From Streptomyces sp. NBC_01294 (lineage in GTDB: Bacteria > Actinomycetota > Actinomycetes > Streptomycetales > Streptomycetaceae), in contig NZ_CP108423.1 of assembly GCF_035917235.1 (NCBI RefSeq), forward strand, positions 1,240,001 through 1,304,000: a stretch of 64,000 nucleotides of DNA. The letters are read 5' to 3'. The first letter of the stretch is position 1. The number at the start of each line of letters is the position of its first letter. Below, piece after piece: positions 7,680 to 16,036 of this stretch. The notes under the pieces were generated by a model. The model ran no database searches and was not told where the DNA came from. It worked only from the letters and a program-made list of their open reading frames with translations. The position numbers were made by a program, and so were the translations under genes.

Positions 7680-9158
7680 TCACCCCGCCGTCAGCTTTTC
7701 CCACTCCTCCCGGTCCGGCCCCACCTCGTTCGGCGCGTAGTCCGGCCGCGCGGCCAGCCAGCGCGCCACCCGGGCCCGGATCTCCGGATCCGCGTACGCC
7801 CGCTCCGGCGGCTCCACCAGGTGCCGCACCTTCGCGCGGGCCCGCATCACCTCGGGATCCTCCAGCGCGCAGTCGAACAGCGCGGCCACGTCGCGCGCCG
7901 AACCCGTACGCCCGGCCCGGGTCGCGAACCGCTCCCCGATGGCCGCGTCCGCGACCACCTGGAAGTCGAACCACGGCTTGAGGGTGCGCACCGCCCAGGC
8001 GTGGTGGTCGAGGGCGAAACGCGCCGATCCCGGGTCCTGATGTGCCGTACGGGCGACCCTGTGCGCGGCCCACAGGGCGAGCGAGGTGCCCTGCCCGAGG
8101 GTCGGATTGGTGTGCGTGATCGAGTCCCCGGCCGGCACCAGCCCGGTCACCACCGGGCCCTGCTCGTCGACCAGGGCGCTCCACCGGTTGTCCAGGCTCG
8201 CCGTGGCCAGTACCCCCGACAGCGGCTCGGCGCCCAGGGCCAGCCAGGCCGCGCCGGGCGGGAAGGCGCGCGCGGCCCGCTCGAAGAGCACGGGGTCGCG
8301 CAGCGCGGAGCGCGTGGTGTCCGTGGTGTGCACGAACAGCGTCACGGCGAACACCCGGTTGTCGGCCGGGAAGACCGCGCACCCGGCGAAGGCCCCGCCG
8401 GTCACCGCCCAGGGGCGGCGCGGTCCCTCGTCCATGCCCTCGGGCAGCCGGTACCAGCGGCAGAAGTACGCCAGCCCCGTGCGGTGCCGTTCCACGACGG
8501 GCGGCCGGCAGCCCACCGCGGCCAGCCTGCGCTCGATGCCCCCGCGCCGCCCGCCCGCGTCCACGACGAGGTCCCCCGCGTAGTTCCCGGCCTCGGTGGT
8601 CACTCCCGTGACGTGGATCCCGGCGGTCGCGTACGGCTCCGGATCCTGCGACTCCGAAAGCTCCGTGAGGGGCGAGAGGGGCGAGAGGTGCGAGAGGGGC
8701 GAGAGGTGCGAGAGGTCCGCGGCCGTCGTCAGTCCGGTGACCAGCTCCCCGTAGCGCACGACGACCCCCGGTTCCGCGCGCAGCGCCGTGGCCAGCGCGC
8801 TCTCCAGGACGATGCGCCGGGCCTGCAGCATGACGAGGCCCTCGTCGCCCGGGAGCTCGGGGGGCCGTACATCGAACCAGTCCAGCTCGTGCCGTTCACG
8901 GGCGCCGAGCCGCAGCATCTCCTCGTAGACGTCGGGCAGTTCGTCCCGCAGGACGGTGCGGGCGGCCCCGAGCAGTGCGTGCGGCTGCGCCGCTTGCGGC
9001 ACGGTCGGCCGCCGCCAGCCGAAGAAGTCGCGGTCGAGTGCGGTGCCGGGGGCGCGCGTGTCGCGCTCGAAGAGTTCGGCCGTGTGTCCCTGCCGCGCGG
9101 CGAGCAGGGCGGTGGCCGCCCCTGCGACACCTCCACCGATGACCAGCACATGTGCCAT
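7680..9158 (-). CDS. FAD-dependent oxidoreductase/monooxygenase-like flavoprotein
   Basis: A 492-residue flavoprotein. The N terminus (HVLVIGGGVAGAATALLA) is a GxGxxG dinucleotide-binding fold, and GDSITHTNPTLGQGTSLAL near residue 350 is the second FAD-contact motif of the halogenase/monooxygenase class. Residues 150-165 are an unusual SHLSPL repeat encoded by a 9-bp tandem repeat. The ATG at 9158 is preceded by a G-rich Shine-Dalgarno stretch; the frame upstream of it is antisense to the flavoprotein gene at 9275 and is discarded. It lies about 115 bp downstream of that gene in the same direction and may be co-transcribed. The substrate is unknown. Confidence 0.8.
   Translation of the reverse strand: MAHVLVIGGGVAGAATALLAARQGHTAELFERDTRAPGTALDRDFFGWRRPTVPQAAQPHALLGAARTVLRDELPDVYEEMLRLGARERHELDWFDVRPPELPGDEGLVMLQARRIVLESALATALRAEPGVVVRYGELVTGLTTAADLSHLSPLSHLSPLSPLTELSESQDPEPYATAGIHVTGVTTEAGNYAGDLVVDAGGRRGGIERRLAAVGCRPPVVERHRTGLAYFCRWYRLPEGMDEGPRRPWAVTGGAFAGCAVFPADNRVFAVTLFVHTTDTTRSALRDPVLFERAARAFPPGAAWLALGAEPLSGVLATASLDNRWSALVDEQGPVVTGLVPAGDSITHTNPTLGQGTSLALWAAHRVARTAHQDPGSARFALDHHAWAVRTLKPWFDFQVVADAAIGERFATRAGRTGSARDVAALFDCALEDPEVMRARAKVRHLVEPPERAYADPEIRARVARWLAARPDYAPNEVGPDREEWEKLTAG
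8667..8711. repeat. five tandem 9-bp units inside the flavoprotein gene
   Basis: Five consecutive units of GAGGGGCGA/GAGGTGCGA run from 8667 to 8711, followed by a partial sixth. On the coding (minus) strand they give alternating SPL and SHL tripeptides. The unit is a multiple of three, so copy-number change would alter only loop length. Confidence 0.85.
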
Positions 9159-9274
9159 AGAGAGTCCCCCCGAGCCGTTGGACCGTACGACGATCACACC
9201 GCTCAGAGCCTGCGCGTACGGGAGCAGGCCGAAACCCGCACAGTTGTCCGAGTTCGAGTGGTACGCCGGCCCGC

Positions 9275-10279
9275 TCAGCCGCGCCCCGCTCCCGCTCCCG
9301 CTCCCGCTCCCGCTCCCGCACGGTAGGCCGCCACGGCCCGGCACGTCTGTGCCTCGATCAGGTCGGTGTTGACGGCGACGGCCGCGGCCACTCCCTGGGC
9401 GGCCGCGCCCGCGACCTTCTCCATCGGGCTGGTCACGTTGCCCGCCACCCACACCCCGGGGAGTGCGGTGGCGCCGGTGGCCGGGTCGGACTCGACACAG
9501 GTGCCGATCACGTGGCCGTCCCGCTCCACGGTGGCGGTCGGCAGGCCCAGGCTGGTCAGCACACCCGACCGGGCGGTGAACCGCGGGGCCACCACCAGGG
9601 CCCGGCACTCCACCACGGCGCCGTCGGCCAGGATCACCCCGGTCAGCCGGTCGTCCTCGACCGCGAGGCCGGTCACCTCGCCCTCGACGACCCGGACGCC
9701 CAGGGCGGCCAGCAGTTCCCGGTCCTCGTCGGTGAGCCGCCAGGTGTGCGCCAGCAGGGTGGTCCGCTCGCTCCAGTGCCGCCAGAGCTGTGCCTGGTGC
9801 ACGGCGACGGGGCCGTCGGCCAGCACCGCGACGGCCTGGTCCCTGACCTCCCACCCGTGGCAGTACGGGCAGTGCAGCACGTCCCGCCCCCAGCGCGCCC
9901 CGAGGCCCGGCACCGCGGGAAGCTCGTCCACCAGACCGGTGGCGACCAGCAGCCGCCCCGCCCGGACGGTCGAGCCATCCCCGCAGCGGACGAGGTAGCT
10001 CCCGTCCGGCAGCCGGTCCGCGGCGACGACCGTGCCCGGCCGGATCTCGCCGCCGTAGCCGGCCACCTCCGCGCGCCCCTTGGCCAGCAGTCCGGCCGGG
10101 CTCTGCCCGTCCTGGCCGAGGTATCCGTGCATGTGCGCGGCCGGGGCGTTGCGGGGGCTGCCCGAGTCGATGACCAGCACCGAACGACGGGCCCTGACCA
10201 GGGTCAGCGCCCCGGCGAGCCCGGCGGCCCCGCCGCCCACGACCACCACGTCGAACGACCTGTCCATTGCGTTGTCCAT
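9275..10279 (-). CDS. thioredoxin-reductase-like NAD(P)/FAD oxidoreductase
   Basis: A 334-residue flavoprotein of the thioredoxin reductase/dithiol oxidase group. VVVVGGGAAGLAGAL near the start binds FAD, ATGLVDELP is the ATG motif, HCPYCHGWE carries the redox pair C137/C140, and GVWVAGNVTSP is the second FAD site. Relatives oxidise or reduce small dithiols as well as thioredoxin. The C terminus is a (Gly-Ala)n tail from a hexanucleotide repeat, which is not typical of the family. It is divergent from an XRE-cupin regulator with a 15-bp inverted repeat between them. ATG 10279 is used; ATG 10267 is an alternative. Confidence 0.85.
   Translation of the reverse strand: MDNAMDRSFDVVVVGGGAAGLAGALTLVRARRSVLVIDSGSPRNAPAAHMHGYLGQDGQSPAGLLAKGRAEVAGYGGEIRPGTVVAADRLPDGSYLVRCGDGSTVRAGRLLVATGLVDELPAVPGLGARWGRDVLHCPYCHGWEVRDQAVAVLADGPVAVHQAQLWRHWSERTTLLAHTWRLTDEDRELLAALGVRVVEGEVTGLAVEDDRLTGVILADGAVVECRALVVAPRFTARSGVLTSLGLPTATVERDGHVIGTCVESDPATGATALPGVWVAGNVTSPMEKVAGAAAQGVAAAVAVNTDLIEAQTCRAVAAYRAGAGAGAGAGAGRG
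9285..9320. repeat. (CCCGCT) hexanucleotide repeat at the 3' end of a gene
   Basis: Five perfect CCCGCT units and a sixth that ends in A occupy 9285-9320. Read on the minus strand they encode the Gly-Ala tail of the thioredoxin-reductase-like protein just before its stop at 9275. Confidence 0.9.
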
Positions 10280-10308
10280 GCCTGTGAGCGTCTGCCCTCG
10301 GGGCTCAC

Positions 10309-10336
10309 TTGACAAATGTTCTTGCCGAAGCGGCAA
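10309..10336. promoter_or_regulatory. divergent control region with inverted repeat
   Basis: The 65-bp space between the divergent flavoprotein and XRE-cupin genes holds TTGACA at 10309-10314 (a good -35-like hexamer towards the plus strand) and the inverted repeat TTGCCG-AAG-CGGCAA at 10322-10336. The repeat is a plausible operator for the XRE-cupin protein, which would then control both directions. The pairing is visible; the binding is inference. Confidence 0.55.
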
Positions 10337-10344
10337 ATGGAGCC

Positions 10345-10962
10345 ATGGCCACCGAGGAGCAGGACGAGGAACTCGCCGGCGTGCTGACCGCCGTGGGCCC
10401 GCGGCTGCGCGCGCTGCGCCGGCAGCGCGGCACCACGCTGGCCCAGCTCAGCGAGACCACCGGCATCTCGCTCTCCACCCTCTCGCGGCTGGAGTCCGGG
10501 CAGCGCAGGCCGACGCTGGAGCTGCTGCTTCCGCTGGCCAGGGCGCACCGGGTGGCGCTCGACGAGCTGGTCGGCGCGCCGGAGACCGGGGATCCCCGGA
10601 TCCGCCCGCGCCCCTTCGTCCGGCACGGCCACACCTTCGTACCGCTGACCCGCAACTTCGGCGGGGTGCACGCCTTCAAGCAGATCCTCCCGCCGCTCGA
10701 CGGTCCGCCGGTCGAGCCCGAGCTCAAGGTCCACGAGGGCTACGAGTGGCTGTACGTGCTCTCGGGGCGCGTCCGGCTGCTGCTCGGCGAGCACGACCTG
10801 GTCCTCTCCGCCGGTGAGGCCGCCGAGTTCGACACCCGCACCCCGCACGCCTTCTTCAACGCGGGTCCGCAGGCGGCGGAGTTCCTCAGCCTCTTCGGCC
10901 CCCAGGGAGAGCGGATCCACGTCCGCGCCCGGCCCACCACTCCTCCGGAAGGACGTCCATGA
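10345..10962 (+). CDS. XRE-cupin transcriptional regulator
   Basis: A 205-residue regulator. Residues 15-75 form an XRE helix-turn-helix (TLAQLSETTGISLSTLSRLE), and residues 120-195 form a cupin barrel (EWLYVLSGRVRLLL, then GEAAEFDTRTPHAFFN) that would bind a small effector. ATG 10345 is chosen because the upstream TTG at 10309 lies inside the control region. It is divergent from the thioredoxin-reductase-like gene, a frequent pairing in actinobacteria. Its stop overlaps the next start (ATGA), so the NUDIX gene is coupled to it. Confidence 0.88.
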   Translation: MATEEQDEELAGVLTAVGPRLRALRRQRGTTLAQLSETTGISLSTLSRLESGQRRPTLELLLPLARAHRVALDELVGAPETGDPRIRPRPFVRHGHTFVPLTRNFGGVHAFKQILPPLDGPPVEPELKVHEGYEWLYVLSGRVRLLLGEHDLVLSAGEAAEFDTRTPHAFFNAGPQAAEFLSLFGPQGERIHVRARPTTPPEGRP

Positions 10963-11438
10963 CCACCACCGACGAACGCCCCGAGCGGGCCGTGCCCCAG
11001 CCCAACGCCGTCGTCGGCGTCGGACTGGTCGTCATCGGCCCGGACGGGCGGGTGCTGCTCGGCCAGGCGCACGACGGCCGCTGGGAGCTGCCCGGCGGGA
11101 AGGTCGACCCCGGGGAGGGCTTCGAGCAGGCCGCGGCCCGGGAACTCGCCGAGGAGACGGATCTGCGGGCGGTCCCCGAGGGGATCCGCGTGCTCTCCGT
11201 CCAGATCGACGCGCAGTCCGGCCTGACCCGGCTGACGGCGGCGGCCGTCACCACCTCGGCGGAGGGTGTCCCCACCGTCACCGAGCCCCACAAGATCGCC
11301 CGCTGGCAGTGGTTCGTCCCCGCCGAGATCCCCTCGGCGCTGTACGCCCCGTCGGCGGCGGTGCTGCGCGCCTGGCGCCCGGACCTCACGACGCTGCCGC
11401 ACGTCCCTTCGTACGACTACCCGACCGCGAGCGCCTGA
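10959..11438 (+). CDS. NUDIX hydrolase
   Basis: A 159-residue NUDIX protein hydrolysing a nucleoside diphosphate linked to another moiety. The NUDIX box is complete (G-x5-E-x7-REL-x-EE) at about residues 45-68, except that the final conserved Gly is Asp (EETDL). The start overlaps the stop of the XRE-cupin gene. The coupling suggests a shared stress or metabolite-repair role with the flavoprotein; the substrate cannot be deduced. Confidence 0.85.
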   Translation: MTTTDERPERAVPQPNAVVGVGLVVIGPDGRVLLGQAHDGRWELPGGKVDPGEGFEQAAARELAEETDLRAVPEGIRVLSVQIDAQSGLTRLTAAAVTTSAEGVPTVTEPHKIARWQWFVPAEIPSALYAPSAAVLRAWRPDLTTLPHVPSYDYPTASA

Positions 11439-11515
11439 GGCTCGGGCCACAGCCCGGGCCCAGTCCTGTCCCCCGACCGCGGTGTCACGCCGACGGCCCT
11501 GTCCTGCCTGCAGCC

Positions 11516-12187
11516 CTAACCCGCCGGCGGGGCGGCCGTCAGGACCGACACCGTCGTCACCGCGACCATCGCGGCCTGCATGTCCCGGATGGCCGAGCGG
11601 ACGCTTTCGGCCGCCCACTGGCCGGCGGCCATCTCCGCCATCCTGGGGGCCACCGAGCCGTGCTGATGGTCGGGGAAGGCCAGCCGGTGCAGTCGGGCCG
11701 AGTGGATCAGGGCGATCAGGCCGGCCGTGCGCCCGTCCGGCTCGGTGCCGCCGAGCACGACGTCGCCGAGCCGCTCCCGCAGGGCGCGCCCGACGGCGGC
11801 GTCCGCCTCGGGGTAGCGCCGCTGCGGGAACATCCCGAACACCTTGGTCACCTCGGCCACCACCAGCCCGCGCTCCGCCATGCGCTCCAGCGCGGCGCCG
11901 GCCGCCTTGGTGTGGTGCTTCGTCAGCCAGTCCGTCACCCGGCCCTTGGCGCGGCCGCGCAGCCAGCCCTCGATCAGCAGGACGCGGCCGTCGAGCAGCT
12001 GCTCCCCGGTGGACGTGGTGTCCCGGAGCTCCAGGTACGTGCCGGTCACCGACACCCGTTCCGCCATGACGAGTTCGAGCAGGATCGCGCCCGCCACGGC
12101 CCAGCCCGCCGACTGGCGCTGCCGCGCCGCCCCGGATTCGTCGTCCAGGGAGAGCAGCATGATCTCCTCGGCCAGTGTGATCGCCAT
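11516..12187 (-). CDS. GPP34 (GOLPH3/Vps74-like) phosphoprotein family protein
   Basis: A 223-residue, mostly helical protein opening with ITLAEEIMLLSLDDESG, the characteristic beginning of actinobacterial GPP34 proteins. It then has AVAGAILLELVMAERV and a basic KGRVTDWL region. Eukaryotic members bind phosphatidylinositol-4-phosphate; the bacterial role is unknown, although copies are abundant in Streptomyces. It is the last gene before a same-strand efflux transporter, with about 115 bp between them and no sign of coupling. Confidence 0.85.
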   Translation of the reverse strand: MAITLAEEIMLLSLDDESGAARQRQSAGWAVAGAILLELVMAERVSVTGTYLELRDTTSTGEQLLDGRVLLIEGWLRGRAKGRVTDWLTKHHTKAAGAALERMAERGLVVAEVTKVFGMFPQRRYPEADAAVGRALRERLGDVVLGGTEPDGRTAGLIALIHSARLHRLAFPDHQHGSVAPRMAEMAAGQWAAESVRSAIRDMQAAMVAVTTVSVLTAAPPAG

Positions 12188-12303
12188 GTCCGCTCCCCCG
12201 TCCTCCGCGCGCTGCGCCCGCGCCCGTGCCTTGAAGGGCAGGACGCCTGGTGGCCACCGGACGTTCCGTGCCCGCCGCGCGGCCGGGCCGAGCCGGCGCC
12301 GCC

Positions 12304-14367
12304 CTACCTGCGCACCACCACCTTCGGCGCGAAGTTCCCGTCACCCAGGTCCTCGGCCAGCAGCCGCTTCGCGATCGCGTCCGCCGCCACCCGCAGTTCG
12401 GCGCTCCGCGGCCGCCCCCGGTCCTTCTCCAGCTGGTCGCCGAGCCACTTGGCCCACGCCGCCGAGATGACGGCGGCCTCCCGCTGCCCGGCCCCGGTGA
12501 GGGTGAAGAAGGTGCCCTCGCGGCTGAGGAAGCCCTCCTCGATCATCCGGTCGAAGACCGGGAGCAGGACCTCCGGCGGCAGCGACCGGCGCCCGGCGAT
12601 CAGCCCGATGCTGGCGGCGCCGACCGTCCTGGTCATCAGTTCCACCTGCATCACCGCCCACGCGCCCGCCATGTCCAGCCGGGTGTCGGAGTCCCGGACG
12701 ATCGCGCGCGCCGTGTCCGCCCCCATGTTCCGCACGAGTTTGCCGACCGCCAGCTCCAGCAGCTTGGCCGAGTTCCCGGAGGCCGTGGCCGGCGAGCCGA
12801 AGCCGTCGCCCATGTCCGTGGAGCCGGCCCGGGCGCTGTCGCGCAGCTTGACCTGCTTGAGGAAGAGCGCGACGACGAACCCGAACACCACCACCGGCAC
12901 GCCCCAGAGGAACACCATCTGCAGGGCCTGCGCGTACGCCTCGATGATCGGAGCCGCGGTCGCCGGATCGAGCGCGTGTACTCCTTCCGGGGTCGACGCG
13001 GCCTTGGCGAGGTGCGCCGGATCCTCTCCGGTGAGCCGCGCCGACTCCTCGACCGCGGCCTCCAGTTCGGGCCCCAGGTGGTTCGCGTAGATCGTTCCGA
13101 AGACCGCCGTCCCGAAGGCGCTGCCGAGAGTGCGGAAGAACGTGACCCCGGAGGTGGCCGTGCCGAGGTCGGCGTAGTCGACGGTGTTCTGCACGGCGAT
13201 CGTCAGCACCTGCATGGACAGGCCGATGCCGGTGCCGAGCACGAACATGTACAGCGATTCCGTCCAGGTGCTGGTCCCCGGCTCCATCCGCGACATCAGG
13301 TACAGACCGACGCCCATGACGGCGTTGCCCACGATCGGGAAGATCTTGTACTGGCCGGTCTTGCTGGTGACGTTGCCGCTGAAGACGGAGGCGATCAGCA
13401 GCCCGAGGACCAGGGGCAGGGTCCGGACGCCCGAGATCGTGGCCGAGTCCCCGTCGACGTACTGGAGATAGGTCGGCAGGAACGTCAGCGCTCCGAGCAT
13501 CGCGAAGCCGACGACGAAGCTCAGGACGGAGCACACGGCGAACACCGGATTGCGGAAGAGCCGCATCGGCAGCATCGGCTCCGCGGCCCGCGTTTCGACC
13601 AGGCAGAACAGGGCTAGCGCGACGGCGCCGCCCACGAACAGGCCGATGATCACGGGCGAGGTCCAGGCGTACTCGTTCCCGCCCCAGCTGGTGGCCAGGA
13701 TCAGCGCGCTCGCGCCGGCGGCGACCAGGGCGATGCCCAGGTAGTCGATGACCGGTTTGCCCGTGGCCCGTACCACCGGGATCGTCCGGGCGGCCGCGAT
13801 GACGACGAGGATCGCGATCGGGACGTTGACGTAGAAGCACCACCGCCAGCTGAGCTGGTCCGTGAAGAACCCGCCGAGCAGCGGTCCGATCACGGTGGCG
13901 ACGCCGAAGACGGCGCCGATCACGCCCTGGTACTTGCCGCGCTCGCGCAGCGGCACCACGTCGGCGATCAGCGCCATCGCGGTGACCATCAGCCCGCCCG
14001 CTCCGATGCCCTGGACGCCGCGCCACACGATCAGGAACGTCATGTTGCCGGCCAGGCCGCACAGGAAGGAGCCGCTGATGAAGATGATGGCGGAGATCTG
14101 GAAGATCAGTTTCCGGCCGAAGAGATCGCCGAACTTGCCCACCAGCACCGTCGCCACGGTCTCCGCGAGCAGGTACGAAGTCACCACCCACGACATGTGG
14201 TCCCCGCCGCCCAGGTCCCCCACGATCGTGGGCAGGGCGGTCCCGACGATCGTCTGGTCCAGTGCCGCGAGCAGCACGCCCAGCATGATCGTGCCGAAGA
14301 TGACGTTGCGCCGCCGCCGGTCGATCACGGGTGGCACGGCGGCGGCGACGTCGGGGGCAGTGGTCAC
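12304..14367 (-). CDS. DHA2-family multidrug MFS transporter with C-terminal cytoplasmic extension
   Basis: A 687-residue transporter. About 14 transmembrane helices span residues 20-510. Motifs include [13 protein letters not shown] in TM1 and [10 protein letters not shown] (motif A) in the loop between TM2 and TM3, typical of drug:H+ antiporters. After the last helix (about residue 510) comes a soluble domain of some 170 residues with the pattern of a winged helix ([29 protein letters not shown]). The GTG at 14367 (VTTAPD) is used rather than the longer frame. Export of a hydrophobic compound is likely; the compound is unknown. Confidence 0.88.
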   Translation of the reverse strand: MTTAPDVAAAVPPVIDRRRRNVIFGTIMLGVLLAALDQTIVGTALPTIVGDLGGGDHMSWVVTSYLLAETVATVLVGKFGDLFGRKLIFQISAIIFISGSFLCGLAGNMTFLIVWRGVQGIGAGGLMVTAMALIADVVPLRERGKYQGVIGAVFGVATVIGPLLGGFFTDQLSWRWCFYVNVPIAILVVIAAARTIPVVRATGKPVIDYLGIALVAAGASALILATSWGGNEYAWTSPVIIGLFVGGAVALALFCLVETRAAEPMLPMRLFRNPVFAVCSVLSFVVGFAMLGALTFLPTYLQYVDGDSATISGVRTLPLVLGLLIASVFSGNVTSKTGQYKIFPIVGNAVMGVGLYLMSRMEPGTSTWTESLYMFVLGTGIGLSMQVLTIAVQNTVDYADLGTATSGVTFFRTLGSAFGTAVFGTIYANHLGPELEAAVEESARLTGEDPAHLAKAASTPEGVHALDPATAAPIIEAYAQALQMVFLWGVPVVVFGFVVALFLKQVKLRDSARAGSTDMGDGFGSPATASGNSAKLLELAVGKLVRNMGADTARAIVRDSDTRLDMAGAWAVMQVELMTRTVGAASIGLIAGRRSLPPEVLLPVFDRMIEEGFLSREGTFFTLTGAGQREAAVISAAWAKWLGDQLEKDRGRPRSAELRVAADAIAKRLLAEDLGDGNFAPKVVVRR

Positions 14368-14499
14368 CCTCGCACTGTCACAGCGGCCCCGCCCCACCGC
14401 ATGCGGCGCTGGGCCGGACGGAGGAACGCGCTTCGCACGGATGAACCGCAGGCCGGAAGGGATGACCGCACGCCGGCCGGGGCCACCACGCGCCGGGCG

Positions 14500-15855
14500 T
14501 CAGCGCAGGTAGGCCAGCCCCGGGTGCTCCGCCGCGTACCCGTCGAGCAGCCGCCGCGCCACACCCACGGAGTCCACCAGCGGATGCAGCGCGAAGGCCT
14601 TGACCGCGGCCGCCCTGGACCCGCTCGCGGCCGCCGCCAGGACCTCCCGCTCGACCGCCTTGACCGCCGTCACCAGCCCCACCGCGTGCAGGGGCAGCGG
14701 CGCGACGCCCACCGGGTGGGCGCCGTTCGCGTCGACCAGACAGGGCACCTCGATGACCGCCTCGGCGTCGAGGACGGACAGCGTCGAGCGGTTGGGCACG
14801 TTCAGGATCAGCGTGGCCCGCTCGTCGCGCGCGATGGCCCGCATCAGCGCGAGCGCGACCTTCTCGTAGCCCCCGGGCTCCAGGTCGCTCTCGTCGCGCT
14901 CGCCGACGCCGGCCGCCTCGCGGTTTTCGGCCATGTACGTGGCCTCGCGCTCGGCCCGGGTCCGGTCCCAGGCGGCCAGCGCCGCCCCGGCCGGCTGCCC
15001 GGCCCGGCCGGCCTCGGCGTAGAAGCCGCGCTGCTGGTCGCGCAGGAAGGCCCCGCGCGTCTGCCCGGCCTCCTGGTACGCCCGTACGGTGTCCCGGTTG
15101 AAGTAGTAGTAGTGCAGGTACTCGTTGGGGATCGCGCCGAGCGAGCGCAGCCACTCGGCCCCGAAGAGCCGGCCCTCCTCGAAGGACTCCAGCGCCTTGG
15201 TGTCGGCCAGCAGCCGGGGCAGTTCGTCGCGGCCGCCGATGCGCAGCCCGCGCACCCAGCCCAGGTGGTTGAGGCCGACGTAGTCGATCCAGGCCTCCTG
15301 CGGCCGGGCTCCCAGCAGCCGCGCGATGCGCCGGCCGAGCCCCACGGGGGAGTCGCAGATGCCGATCACCCGCTCGCCGAGTTCCTCGGCCATGGCCTCG
15401 GTGACCAGTCCGGCCGGGTTGGTGAAGTTGATGACCCAGGCGTCGGGGGCGGTGCGGGCGATCCTGCGCGCGAGTTCGCGGGCCACCGGCACGGTCCGCA
15501 GGCCGTACGCGATCCCGCCCGCGCCCACCGTCTCCTGGCCCAGCACGCCTTCGGCCAGGGCGATCCGCTCGTCCGCGGCCCGTCCTTCCAGGCCGCCGAC
15601 ACGGATGGCGGAGAAGACGAAGTCGGCCCCGCGCAGGGCCTCGTCCAGGTCCCCGGTGGCGGTGACGGCGGGGGCGTCGGGCACCCCGGCGGCCGCGGCC
15701 TGGTCCCGGAGCACGCGGGCCATGGCGGTGAGCCGCGCCGGGTCCTCGTCGTAGAGCGTCACCTCGGAGACCCGGCCCTCGGCGTGGTCGCCGAGCAGGG
15801 CTCCGTACACGAGCGGTACCCGGAAGCCGCCTCCGCCGAGGATCGTCAGCCGCAC
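14500..15855 (-). CDS. glycoside hydrolase family 4 (6-phospho-beta-glucosidase-like)
   Basis: A 451-residue NAD+- and metal-dependent glycosidase that works by an oxidation-elimination-addition mechanism. Seen in order: RLTILGGGGFRVPLVYGAL (NAD site), FTNPAG, ICDSP with the metal-ligand Cys, and GLNHLGW with the metal-ligand His. The GTG at 15855 has AGGGA upstream and gives the exact N terminus of the family; the longer frame runs through repeats. It lies downstream of an MmyB-type regulator on the same strand. Family 4 includes 6-phospho-alpha and -beta enzymes; the beta assignment is by overall resemblance. Confidence 0.85.
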   Translation of the reverse strand: MRLTILGGGGFRVPLVYGALLGDHAEGRVSEVTLYDEDPARLTAMARVLRDQAAAAGVPDAPAVTATGDLDEALRGADFVFSAIRVGGLEGRAADERIALAEGVLGQETVGAGGIAYGLRTVPVARELARRIARTAPDAWVINFTNPAGLVTEAMAEELGERVIGICDSPVGLGRRIARLLGARPQEAWIDYVGLNHLGWVRGLRIGGRDELPRLLADTKALESFEEGRLFGAEWLRSLGAIPNEYLHYYYFNRDTVRAYQEAGQTRGAFLRDQQRGFYAEAGRAGQPAGAALAAWDRTRAEREATYMAENREAAGVGERDESDLEPGGYEKVALALMRAIARDERATLILNVPNRSTLSVLDAEAVIEVPCLVDANGAHPVGVAPLPLHAVGLVTAVKAVEREVLAAAASGSRAAAVKAFALHPLVDSVGVARRLLDGYAAEHPGLAYLR

Positions 15856-15894
15856 GTCCCTACCGCCCTTCGCCCGTCCAGGTGCCGTCGCAAG

Positions 15895-15991
15895 GCGCCC
15901 GTGCCGATACCGGCGCCGGCGCCCGTTCCGTTGCCCGTACCGCCGGCCGTACCGCTGCCCGTGCCACGATCGGTGACACGATCGGTGGCAC
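15895..15991. repeat. imperfect GC-rich repeats upstream of the GH4 gene
   Basis: The 181-bp gap 15856-16036 contains degenerate 6-bp units (CCGTTC/CCGTAC/CCGCTG type) followed by a 12-bp tandem duplication containing CACGATCGGTG at 15965-15975 and 15977-15987. GTGCCAC at 15961-15967 and GTGGCAC at 15985-15991 form an inverted repeat across the duplication. It could be an operator for the GH4 gene or only a slippage product. Confidence 0.5.
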
Positions 15992-16036
15992 GACAGCCGT
16001 GGCACGCGTCCGCCGGCACCAGTCTGCCCCGGAGGG

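Noticed and set aside
7680..11438. Biosynthetic gene cluster around the flavoproteins
   Set aside because: Oxidoreductases and a regulator are present, but there is no synthase, NRPS, PKS, terpene or RiPP core gene. The solitary FabH-like gene at 37836 is also isolated.
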